Made by a program: the position numbers and the translations under genes. The notes beneath the pieces were generated by a model. That model saw nothing but the letters and a program-made list of their open reading frames with translations, was not told the origin of the DNA and did not search any database. Below are positions 17,754 through 25,009 of a DNA stretch of 41,126 nucleotides, piece by piece. The stretch's first letter is position 1; each line of letters opens with the position of its first letter. Source of the DNA: Planktothricoides sp. SR001 (GTDB lineage Bacteria; Cyanobacteriota; Cyanobacteriia; Cyanobacteriales; Laspinemataceae); contig NZ_LIUQ01000058.1 in assembly GCF_001276715.1 (NCBI RefSeq), forward strand, positions 1-41,126. The letters run 5' to 3'.

Positions 17754-18051
17754 TTATTCCATGAATTTGAAACTAAGTTAAATATCTCTTCCCTTTCTCT
17801 CCTGCCTTCCCCTGAGAATATCCCCTGTCAAGGCTTTAGCCGCAGAGTCAGAATCGCTTTCTTTGGCTAAATGGCGAGACATACTCCCCATTTTGCCGGT
17901 TAATCTTCCTGATGCCATGCTATCTTTAATCCGTCGTTCTTTGATTACCAAAGAATCAGCACAGAAAATCACTCGGTTTACCCTTCAACTCGTAATGCGG
18001 CAGTATCTTAATCGTCCATGTAGCCAACGGCGTTTGGTTAGCCAAACCGTA

Positions 18052-18103
18052 AAGCATATTAGCGAAGCATATTGGCGAAGCATATTGGCGAAGCATATTG
18101 GCG
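18052..18103 (+). repeat. 13-bp tandem repeat AAGCATATTGGCG, four copies
   Basis: Four head-to-tail units cover 52 bases. The first has one change (TTAGCG), and the array runs into GATCGC, a HIP1 site. The period is not a multiple of three, arguing against a coding role. Confidence 0.85.
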
Positions 18104-18166
18104 ATCGCTTCAGGTAAAAATGATCGAAAGCCAGAGGTCTATTCTATAAATAATTGAACGATTAAA

Positions 18167-18251
18167 AAAGCGTTGCTGATTTCTGGCATGATGGCGGGAC
18201 AAGGATAATGTTTTTTATCGTCTAATGAACGCCAGCAATCAGCAACGCTTT
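18167..18251. repeat. 85-bp MITE-like element with AAAGCGTTGCTGATT ends
   Basis: The 15-base arm at 18167-18181 is the exact reverse complement of 18237-18251. CTGGC (18183) pairs with GCCAG (18231) just inside. It lies directly after the end of the DUF3172 gene on the minus strand and may serve as its terminator. Confidence 0.75.
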
Positions 18252-18258
18252 GGCCGAT

Positions 18259-18765
18259 CTAATCGCCAGGAGATAACATACTTAATTGGTTTTTAAACAA
18301 GTTCTCATTATCATCATTCTGATAAATACAGTTAATCGTTGGCGTCTGATTCAGATCCCCTGTGTAACCAAAAGTATTCATCCTATTTTTGCAATTTCGC
18401 ACCTGATCGGGGCGAACTAAATTTCTTTGTTCCAAAATCGTCCAGTTATTAGTACGCAACACGCAACCCGGTTCCATTTTCGGTTGCGATATATAAACAT
18501 GGAAAGGATTGTAAGTGACAAACATCCGAGTATCCATGACCACAGCGCTGGCGCCATACTGGATACAAAGTTCTGGATTTGGGGCATTCCGGTCAATGAA
18601 CTCACGGGAGGCGACATTTTCGCTATTAAAGTTTGCCGTCGAACTAAAAGCGATGCCGATGCCAATTCCCAAAATAAACACCCCAGCTAAGATCGCTAGA
18701 GAAGTGTAGTTAAGTAGAGAATTCGAGGAAGACGATCCGTATTCTGAGCGATATCTACGTGCCAT
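18259..18765 (-). CDS. DUF3172 domain membrane protein
   Basis: 168 residues. A short Arg/Ser-rich tail is followed by one membrane helix (about residues 20-41, YTSLAILAGVFILGIGIGIAF). The conserved domain then reads EFIDRNAPNPELCIQYGASAVVMDTRMFVTYNPFHVYISQP. PGCVLRTNNWTILEQRNLV, RNCKNRMNTFGYTG and INCIYQND follow. Four Cys residues lie in the outer domain (IQYGA-, PGC-, NCK-, NCIYQ- regions) and could form disulfides. This fits the cyanobacterial DUF3172 family, of unknown function. It is a single gene with no clear operon partner. Confidence 0.88.
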   Translation of the reverse strand: MARRYRSEYGSSSSNSLLNYTSLAILAGVFILGIGIGIAFSSTANFNSENVASREFIDRNAPNPELCIQYGASAVVMDTRMFVTYNPFHVYISQPKMEPGCVLRTNNWTILEQRNLVRPDQVRNCKNRMNTFGYTGDLNQTPTINCIYQNDDNENLFKNQLSMLSPGD

Positions 18766-18858
18766 TATGTTTTACGTTACTCCCGCATTGAGTGATTAGG
18801 AAGAGCGATTAGGAATTATCTTCCCAGACTCTTTGTTTTGCTACGTTCTATTATGACG

Positions 18859-18894
18859 AATCTGAGGCCATAATGACCGCTTGCTCCTCAGATT
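18859..18894. repeat. Short hairpin AATCTGAGG/CCTCAGATT
   Basis: A 9-bp perfect stem with an 18-base loop, upstream of the DUF3172 start. A regulatory role is possible but not supported further. Confidence 0.4.
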
Positions 18895-19055
18895 TCCCGA
18901 AATTTGGCGGGTTCAACTCGGATCGAAGCCCTCGAATTCGCGCCGATCGCGAGATGTCAATTCAGTATTTTTAACTGATTCATCCCAAGCTTGCTCCCGG
19001 TTTGCCTAACTTTAGGTGTTGGCAGTGTATGGAGTTGAGGTTGGGGAAATAAACC

Positions 19056-19259
19056 TTAATTAATCAGCTTCCAGCCAGTTCTGAGTAAAGCGAGAAATGT
19101 GGCATATCCTGGATTATTTCCCGCTAAATCCGGTTTAGCATATTGGGGAAATTCTTCGTAATGTCGCCAAGGTTCGTGAGGGTTGCCCCGTAAATATAAA
19201 ACTCTGTGAATCGTTCCCTCTGATTTCCAAGTCATTTGACCGCGTTGTAAATTATTCAT
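19056..19259 (-). CDS. Small conserved-looking protein of unknown function
   Basis: 67 residues (or 59 from the second Met). The sequence MTWKSEGTIHRVLYLRGNPHEPWRHYEEFPQYAKPDLAGNN, then PGYATFLALLRTGWKLIN, is rich in aromatic and charged residues and looks like a folded small protein rather than a random frame. No signal peptide or membrane helix is present. I do not recognise a family. It points away from the CHAT-cyclase gene and shares the upstream spacer with it. Confidence 0.5.
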   Translation of the reverse strand: MNNLQRGQMTWKSEGTIHRVLYLRGNPHEPWRHYEEFPQYAKPDLAGNNPGYATFLALLRTGWKLIN

Positions 19260-19755
19260 GGTAATTTTGTCAGAGATTTTTGGCTATTTTGCAACCTTTA
19301 ATTCACTAATCACTGATAGGTTAGTGGTACATCCGGTAAATTTTAGGCCGGTAAATTTTAGGATTGATTCTGGGATAATTGGCATCATTTTGTCAGAACA
19401 GCCCAGATTTTTTGTGGTATTGGTTACGAAATAAAGATGTTTGATTAATTTCTGACCCAGAAAATTTTCATAAATATCATGGTTTCTGGATGAACATCGA
19501 GTCTGGGGATTGGGGATTATGGTTAGGGGATCTACACGATCAATTTTTGTGATTTTTAAGGTTGAAGTTCCCAAGGACAGCGCGATCGCCTAGAAATGCC
19601 TGACCAGATGGGAAATCTTCGCCTAAACCGAGTGATATCCTGGTAGGCGATCGGCCAATTGTAAAAATTTTGTCACATTATCTCGCCGATTCTGGCTGGC
19701 TGTTTATGATAAAAAGAGACTCTCGCGTCGGCGATCGCTCCCCGAAGCCAAGTTT
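19260..19755. other. Spacer upstream of the CHAT-cyclase gene
   Basis: No gene supported. It contains a perfect 15-base tandem duplication (CCGGTAAATTTTAGG) at 19333-19362 and HIP1 sites near 19580 and 19730. The promoter of the 19756 gene must lie here; I could not place boxes with good spacing. Confidence 0.5.
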
Positions 19756-22209
19756 ATGACTCGTGATTACCTAACAAAAATTCTGATCGTGGCCGCTAAT
19801 CCCAAAAATACCGAAAAACTCCGACTAGATGAGGAAGTCCGGGAAATTCAAACAGGGCTGGAACGCTCGAAAAGTCGCCACCAGTTTCAGATTATCTCGC
19901 GAACCGCTGTGCGTCCCGATGACCTGCGCCGTGCTTTGTTGGATTATGAACCGCAAATTGTCCATTTTTCTGGACATGGGGTGGGGACTCAAGGGTTAGT
20001 CTTGCTCGATGACGCATCAGAAGCTAAGTTAGTCAGTGCCGTGGCATTGGCGAGGTTATTTAAATTATTTGCCAAACAAGTTAAATGTGTGTTGCTGAAT
20101 GCCTGCTATTCCCAAGTGCAAGCCGAGGCAATTTGTCAATATATTGATTATGTGATTGGCATGGATCGAGAAATTGGCGATCGCGCAGCAATTAAATTTG
20201 CCGTAGGGTTTTATGATGCGATCGCTGCCGGTCGTTCCATTGAAGATGCGTATGAATTTGGCTGTAGTGCGATCGCCTTAGAAGGGCTTTCCGAAGCGTT
20301 AGCCCCAGTCCTGAAGAAAAAAGGAGAATCCTCTCACGATGGGTTACACTATCGGGCTGATTTTCTCGCTGAACTGAATCAAAATAGTCAGGATAGTCTG
20401 GAAAAAAACGTTGAAGAAGTTTATAGAAAAATTAATAAACCTATTGACGAAATGATTCCTGTAACCAGAAAATTTCCGCATAAAAATATCATCAATCACC
20501 CTGCCAATAGTCCCGAAAATTATTTTTCACTCAAATTATCAAAGCCCCTATCCTTAGAACAACCAGAAGGTCAGGTGCCTTTAGATTCTTTATTTTATAT
20601 AGATCGTCCGCCCATTGAACAAGACTGTTATGAGACGATTCGTAAACCGGGGGCATTGATCCGCATCAAAGCGCCCCGCCAAATGGGCAAAAGTTCTTTG
20701 ATGTCTCGGATTCTGCACCAAGTAAAACAGGAAGGTTATCAAACTGTCGAGTTAAATTTCCAATCCGCTGATGCTGACTTACTATCTAATTTAGATTTAT
20801 TTTTACAGTGGTTTTGTGTTAGTATTAGCGAAGAATTAAATTTACCCGATCGCCTTGATAATTATTGGAAAGGCCCCCTGGGAAGTAAAAATAAATGTAC
20901 AAAATACTTTCAAAAATATCTATTAACCGAAATTGCTGAACCCCTGGTCTTGGGTTTAGATGAAGTGGATCAGATTTTCCAACATCCCGAAATTGCCACG
21001 GATTTTTTTGGCTTACTCAGGGCTTGGCATGAACGAGGCAAAAATGAGGCACTGTGGAAAAATTTACGGTTAGCGATCGCGCATTCTAAAGAAGTGTATA
21101 TCCCCCTGAATATTAATCAATCTCCGTTTAATGTGGGATTACCGATTTCTTTGCCCGAATTGACCCCCGCACAAGTAACAGACTTAGTGCAGCGTCACCA
21201 ACTGAATTGGTCTGACAGTCAAATTCAGGATTTGATGACAATGGTGGGGGGACATCCTTATCTAGTCAGGGTTGCCCTTTATCAAATTGCCAAAGGACGC
21301 ATGACTTTAGGGGAATTTCTCCAAATTGCCCCCACGGAAGCAGGCCCATACTATGACCATTTACGCCGTCATTTATTAAACTTAGAAAAAGATCCAGATT
21401 TAGTCGCCGCGACTAAACAGGTGATGGGATGCGATCGGGCGATCGAGATTAATGCTGCGGAAGCGTTTAAGTTACGCAGTATGGGCTTAGTCAAATTTCA
21501 AGGCAATGCGGTGATGCCTTTGGGGGAACTATACCGCCAATATTTCAGCGATCGCCTCCAAGGAGGTTTCGGCAGCATTCCTCCAGAGAACATCCCGGAA
21601 AAAACTTGCCCACTGGATCCGGTTTCCGGCACAAATCAAATTTCAGCAATAGCTGAGAATATGCCTCCCACCGCCCCTTTTTCTGTCGGGTCTTTGGTAG
21701 AAAGCAGTACCTTAGCGGCGATCGTTTTTACCGATGTGGTCAACTCCACCGCTCACATGGTCGCCAACCAACAGCAAATGCTCGAATTATTGAAGCGAGA
21801 CTTTGAATTAATTCGAGAAATTTGTCAACGATATGGTGGACGAGTCCTCAAATCAACCGGCGATGGCTGGTTAATTTACTTTGACAGCGCCGTCAAAGCG
21901 GTGGCTTGTTCTCAACAAATTCAAAAAACCTTGAGTAAAAATGCCGCAAGTTTACCCCCTGATTTAGTGTTAGAACATCGGATTGGGGTTCATCTCGGTG
22001 ATGTATTTTTCAGTGGCGATGATGTTTTTGGGGCTGGAGTGAATCTAGCCGCCCGTCTGCAAAGTCAAGCTAACCCTGGGGGAATTTGTATTTCTGATAC
22101 GGTCTATGAAGTGATTAAAAATCATTTATCGATCCATGTCACCTATATCGGGCCACAGCAACTCAAAGGAATTCCTGAACCCGTGCGCTTGTATCAAATT
22201 AATCCTTAG
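19756..22209 (+). CDS. CHAT protease / AAA-like ATPase / class III nucleotide cyclase fusion
   Basis: 817 residues, three domains in one chain. (1) Residues 1-190 form a CHAT (caspase-like) domain starting KILIVAANPKNTEKLRLDEE; His74 in VHFSGHG and Cys117 in VLLNACYS are the catalytic pair. (2) About 270-600 form an AAA-like (AAA_35-type) domain with YIDRPPIEQDCYE, Walker A APRQMGKSS (306-314), Walker B LVLGLDEVD (397-405) and MVGGHPYLVRVALYQ. (3) 651-817 form a class III cyclase with metal Asp660 (IVFTDVVNST) and Asp703 (STGDGW), Lys699, and Asn763/Arg767 in GVNLAARL. No membrane helix, so it should be cytosolic. All catalytic residues are present. Protein substrate, nucleotide product and trigger are unknown. 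Transcribed alone. Confidence 0.9.
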   Translation: MTRDYLTKILIVAANPKNTEKLRLDEEVREIQTGLERSKSRHQFQIISRTAVRPDDLRRALLDYEPQIVHFSGHGVGTQGLVLLDDASEAKLVSAVALARLFKLFAKQVKCVLLNACYSQVQAEAICQYIDYVIGMDREIGDRAAIKFAVGFYDAIAAGRSIEDAYEFGCSAIALEGLSEALAPVLKKKGESSHDGLHYRADFLAELNQNSQDSLEKNVEEVYRKINKPIDEMIPVTRKFPHKNIINHPANSPENYFSLKLSKPLSLEQPEGQVPLDSLFYIDRPPIEQDCYETIRKPGALIRIKAPRQMGKSSLMSRILHQVKQEGYQTVELNFQSADADLLSNLDLFLQWFCVSISEELNLPDRLDNYWKGPLGSKNKCTKYFQKYLLTEIAEPLVLGLDEVDQIFQHPEIATDFFGLLRAWHERGKNEALWKNLRLAIAHSKEVYIPLNINQSPFNVGLPISLPELTPAQVTDLVQRHQLNWSDSQIQDLMTMVGGHPYLVRVALYQIAKGRMTLGEFLQIAPTEAGPYYDHLRRHLLNLEKDPDLVAATKQVMGCDRAIEINAAEAFKLRSMGLVKFQGNAVMPLGELYRQYFSDRLQGGFGSIPPENIPEKTCPLDPVSGTNQISAIAENMPPTAPFSVGSLVESSTLAAIVFTDVVNSTAHMVANQQQMLELLKRDFELIREICQRYGGRVLKSTGDGWLIYFDSAVKAVACSQQIQKTLSKNAASLPPDLVLEHRIGVHLGDVFFSGDDVFGAGVNLAARLQSQANPGGICISDTVYEVIKNHLSIHVTYIGPQQLKGIPEPVRLYQINP

Positions 22210-22503
22210 AGATGCTTTGACAACGGCCAGGAAAGTCAATTTTTAAAGATATGATGAAGATTCGGGAGAATTTATTGACAAATCAGCAATGCTAACTGTT
22301 ATATTAGTGAAACAAAAACCTGAGTAAAAGAAAACATAAAATTTCATCTACCAAAAATCATTGATAAAATATCAGATTTTTGGCAAGTTTTTATAGGAAT
22401 ACAAATTCACAAATACACAATTTTTTATATAAACTGGGTGCTAACGTTAACTTCGAGATTGTTCTAGAAATTGATGAGGTCATATCTAAAATGGGAGGTT
22501 TTA

Positions 22504-23403
22504 ATGAATAAGAGCGAACTTGCTCCAGTGCAAATGCTGAAAGAGCCATCCGCTTGGTTAGGTGCGATCGCTATAGGATTAATCATCGTTAACCTAGCAA
22601 TTCTCTGGAAAATTGACGATCAAGCCCACTTAGGCATGAGTGTTTTATTTTGGCTACCTGTGGGTTCACTGATTTGGGAAAAACGCCAAGAGTTAAATCT
22701 CAAAAGCGATCCAATTGGCAGTTTTATTGGTGCTGTACTGATTGGTTTCTTTTTATTCACAATCATGTCAATGCCCGCCAAACTTTCCGGTCAATTAAGT
22801 ACCTACGATCCAATGTTGCGTCTGATGCCATTTTTATCTGGGCTTGGGGTAGCTTTAATCGCATCAGGCATCAAAGGCTTAAAACAGTACAAATCAGAGC
22901 TAATAATTCTCTTTTTTCTGGGAATTCCTGGGGTCATTATTACAGATTTACTCAAAATTGATATCTCGCCATTTACGGCCAAAATCTCAGCTTTTATGCT
23001 GTGGTACACTGGCCATGAACTGGTCTTAGAAGATGTTTTTATTTATTTACCGGGGGGGTCGATCAAAGTCTATGGTGGCTGTTCAGGGATGGAATCCATG
23101 ACTTATCTGTTGGGACTATCGGCGGTTTGTTTAATCATGTTTCCTTTAGAACGGTTTAATCAAAAGCTTCATAAATTTTTGATCGCCAGCTTTGCCTTAA
23201 CCACTGGATTTATCGTCAATGCGGTTCGGGTTGCCCTGATGGCAATTTTGGCGGCTTCCTCAAACCCAGACGCTTTTGATTACTGGCATGAAGGAGATGG
23301 TTCCCTGATCTTTGGTATGATTGCTGTCGGGATTTTCGGGCTGTTCTATATGTTCCTCCTGAAACAGGATGAACTTAAGCCACAGGATCCTGTAGAGTCA
23401 TAA
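22504..23403 (+). CDS. crtA: Cyanoexosortase A
   Basis: 299 residues from ATG 22504, which follows the strong site GGGAGGTTTTA; an upstream TTG at 22471 is in frame but unlikely. Eight or so membrane helices are seen. The exosortase catalytic residues are Cys193 (VYGGCSGMES), Arg242 (VNAVRVALMA) and His262 (DYWHEGDGS), all in the expected order. The enzyme cleaves and transfers proteins that carry a PEP-CTERM-like sorting tail, linked in cyanobacteria to surface polysaccharide and filament behaviour. It is followed at once by an exosortase-associated fragment and an HpsJ-like gene. No PEP-CTERM substrate gene was seen in this window. Confidence 0.92.
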   Translation: MNKSELAPVQMLKEPSAWLGAIAIGLIIVNLAILWKIDDQAHLGMSVLFWLPVGSLIWEKRQELNLKSDPIGSFIGAVLIGFFLFTIMSMPAKLSGQLSTYDPMLRLMPFLSGLGVALIASGIKGLKQYKSELIILFFLGIPGVIITDLLKIDISPFTAKISAFMLWYTGHELVLEDVFIYLPGGSIKVYGGCSGMESMTYLLGLSAVCLIMFPLERFNQKLHKFLIASFALTTGFIVNAVRVALMAILAASSNPDAFDYWHEGDGSLIFGMIAVGIFGLFYMFLLKQDELKPQDPVES

Positions 23404-23417
23404 CCGGGAGTAGTATT

Positions 23418-23612
23418 TTGAATAACTTACGCATTCCTTTTTTGGCGGTCGTTCTGGCTGGTATCTTGGTGGTGGCAATCAAAATCTTACTCGCTCCGGA
23501 AATCGAACCGCCAAAAAAAGAAGAGGAAACCCCCGGAGCCCTTTATCTACCACCGCTAAAAAATTATTCTTTTCCAGTTTTTTCGACAGAAAATGCTAGA
23601 ATCTCAGCTTAG
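23418..23612 (+). CDS. Truncated cyanoexosortase A-associated protein
   Basis: 64 residues from a TTG with CGGGAG upstream, 14 bases after the exosortase gene. It has one N-terminal membrane helix (IPFLAVVLAGILVVAIKILL) and a Pro/Glu-rich stretch (APEIEPPKKEEETPGALYLPP), then stops at TAG (23610). Exosortase-associated proteins in this position usually run to about 200 residues, so this one seems shortened. After the TAG the same frame stays open (ELLKNQNLPVNNIVTN) straight into the next gene. It could be a remnant or a small accessory protein. The family call rests on position and the N-terminal layout. Confidence 0.5.
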   Translation: MNNLRIPFLAVVLAGILVVAIKILLAPEIEPPKKEEETPGALYLPPLKNYSFPVFSTENARISA

Positions 23613-23660
23613 GAACTCCTGAAAAATCAAAATCTACCTGTAAACAATATAGTGACAAAT

Positions 23661-24401
23661 ATGAGTGACTCAAACATCAATCAATTACAAGAGTCGGTAG
23701 AAGATATTCGCCAGTTTGGTTTTAGCTTACTAAGGTCGGCAACGCTGTTTCGTTGGATTGGCTATGGTTTATTGATTTTCTCCTTGTTTGATACCATTGC
23801 CATTTTTATTCCCCCCTCTTTATTAGATCCCGTTTGGGAATTTCAGACTATTGGGCAATTAGTGGAAAGAGTTCCGGTTCCCTTGATTGGGATGGTTTTG
23901 GTATTTTACGGAGAAAAACTGGGTCGGAAAAAGTGGGAAATTACCCTGGTGAAGTTGTTGTCCTGGCTAACCGTGCTATTCGCGGTGATCTTTTTCCTTT
24001 TAGCCCCCTTGGGAATTGTGAATACTGTGCGGTTGAATAACCGCAGCAATGCTCAGATTGATACGGAAATGAAGCAGCGCACCGAACAAATTGCCCAGGT
24101 GAAAGATTTACTGGCTAAGGCAAGCAGTCCAGCGGAAATGCGAGAATTGATTAGCCGTCTAGATACCCAAGGTCGAGCTCCTAATATTACAGATTCGCAG
24201 CAATTGGATGAGATTAAAAAACAAGTCTCTGAGGTGATCGATCAAGCAGAAACGACGATGCAAACCCAAGCTCAGGAGGCTAAATCCAATCGCCAAATGA
24301 ATTTATTCAAGAATTCCGTGAAATGGAACCTGGGGGCTTTAGTGGCTGGGGCTTTATTTGTGTTCCTGTTTACCGGAACAGCCTGGGCAAGAAAAATGTA
24401 G
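23661..24401 (+). CDS. HpsJ-like protein, cyanoexosortase A-associated
   Basis: About 246 residues from ATG 23661 (GTG 23652 is also possible). Two membrane helices come early (about 30-50, FRWIGYGLLIFSLFDTIAIF; and 95-120, LLSWLTVLFAVIFFLLAPLG), with a shorter hydrophobic stretch between. A long charged, coiled-coil-like helix (about 130-215) follows, and a last helix (WNLGALVAGALFVFLFTG) ends with the WARKM tail. This matches the HpsJ-like family that accompanies cyanoexosortase A; HpsJ was described in the hormogonium polysaccharide system of filamentous cyanobacteria. It lies in the same frame as the truncated gene upstream, separated by one TAG. Confidence 0.78.
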   Translation: MSDSNINQLQESVEDIRQFGFSLLRSATLFRWIGYGLLIFSLFDTIAIFIPPSLLDPVWEFQTIGQLVERVPVPLIGMVLVFYGEKLGRKKWEITLVKLLSWLTVLFAVIFFLLAPLGIVNTVRLNNRSNAQIDTEMKQRTEQIAQVKDLLAKASSPAEMRELISRLDTQGRAPNITDSQQLDEIKKQVSEVIDQAETTMQTQAQEAKSNRQMNLFKNSVKWNLGALVAGALFVFLFTGTAWARKM

Positions 24402-25009
24402 TTTTGGGCTAATTCTTAGTTCAGTTCTAAATCAATAGCTGGTTGATTTCGTTTTCATATATAAGAGCGCATCATTAGAGAAAGATCCCCCCAGCCCTCT
24501 CAAACAGGGGGCTTAAACCGGGGGGATTTTTACAATTTTGTCAGACCTTTGCCGGTCGTTGACCCCTACAGATCCGATCGCCAGAACTTTTTTGCTTCTG
24601 TGAAGGGGAAGGCGAACTGAACTTCTCGGTCTCCCCGTAATTGCCCAACGTCCGACCTTCCCCTCTTGCCGCCACGGATTACAATTGAGGATAAGAAAGA
24701 ACATACTAGATTACACATTAAGGACTCATTGCCCCTAAGCCCTACCTGGGATAAATTCGCCTGCGGCGATCGCACCCCCCGGTAAACCACCCCGAAAAAG
24801 CTTTTTCTTGATCCAGGGTGCGCCGAGATCGGGAAACTGTAAATCCTGGAGGAAGTTTTGGATTGTGTATTCTACGGTTTTTTCTTTGACGACAACTCCA
24901 ATGAAGACCCAAGCACAGGTTCGTTTATCTATATCTGAATATAGGTAGGGGGAAACCTGCCGTGTTGGATCCGATTTGGGGAGTGGGTCAATCCTCTGAA
25001 TATTAAATA
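24402..25009. other. Spacer of about 600 bases before the helicase
   Basis: No gene supported; minus-strand frames at 24513-24790 look random. It holds the hairpin at 24484-24531, a half-copy of the GTTGACCCCTACAG repeat near 24556, and GGAAGG/CCTTCC-rich DNA near 24605-24665. The last 170 bases should include the helicase promoter. Confidence 0.5.
24484..24531 (+). terminator. Hairpin GATCCCCCC...GGGGGGAT with T run
   Basis: GATCCCCCCAGCC pairs with a CCGGGGGGAT arm, and an internal CCCTC...GGGGG pairing is also possible. TTTTTAC follows directly. Good terminator form for the exosortase-HpsJ cluster. Its interior resembles the 15861 repeat. Confidence 0.55.

Noticed and set aside
17778-18117. 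Overlapping frames on both strands after the IS1 element
   Set aside because: Neither resembles a known protein; the plus-strand one runs into the 13-bp tandem repeat, showing that it is not a gene end.
19284-19574. Minus-strand 96-residue frame upstream of the CHAT-cyclase
   Set aside because: It spans a 15-bp tandem duplication and has no start site or family features.
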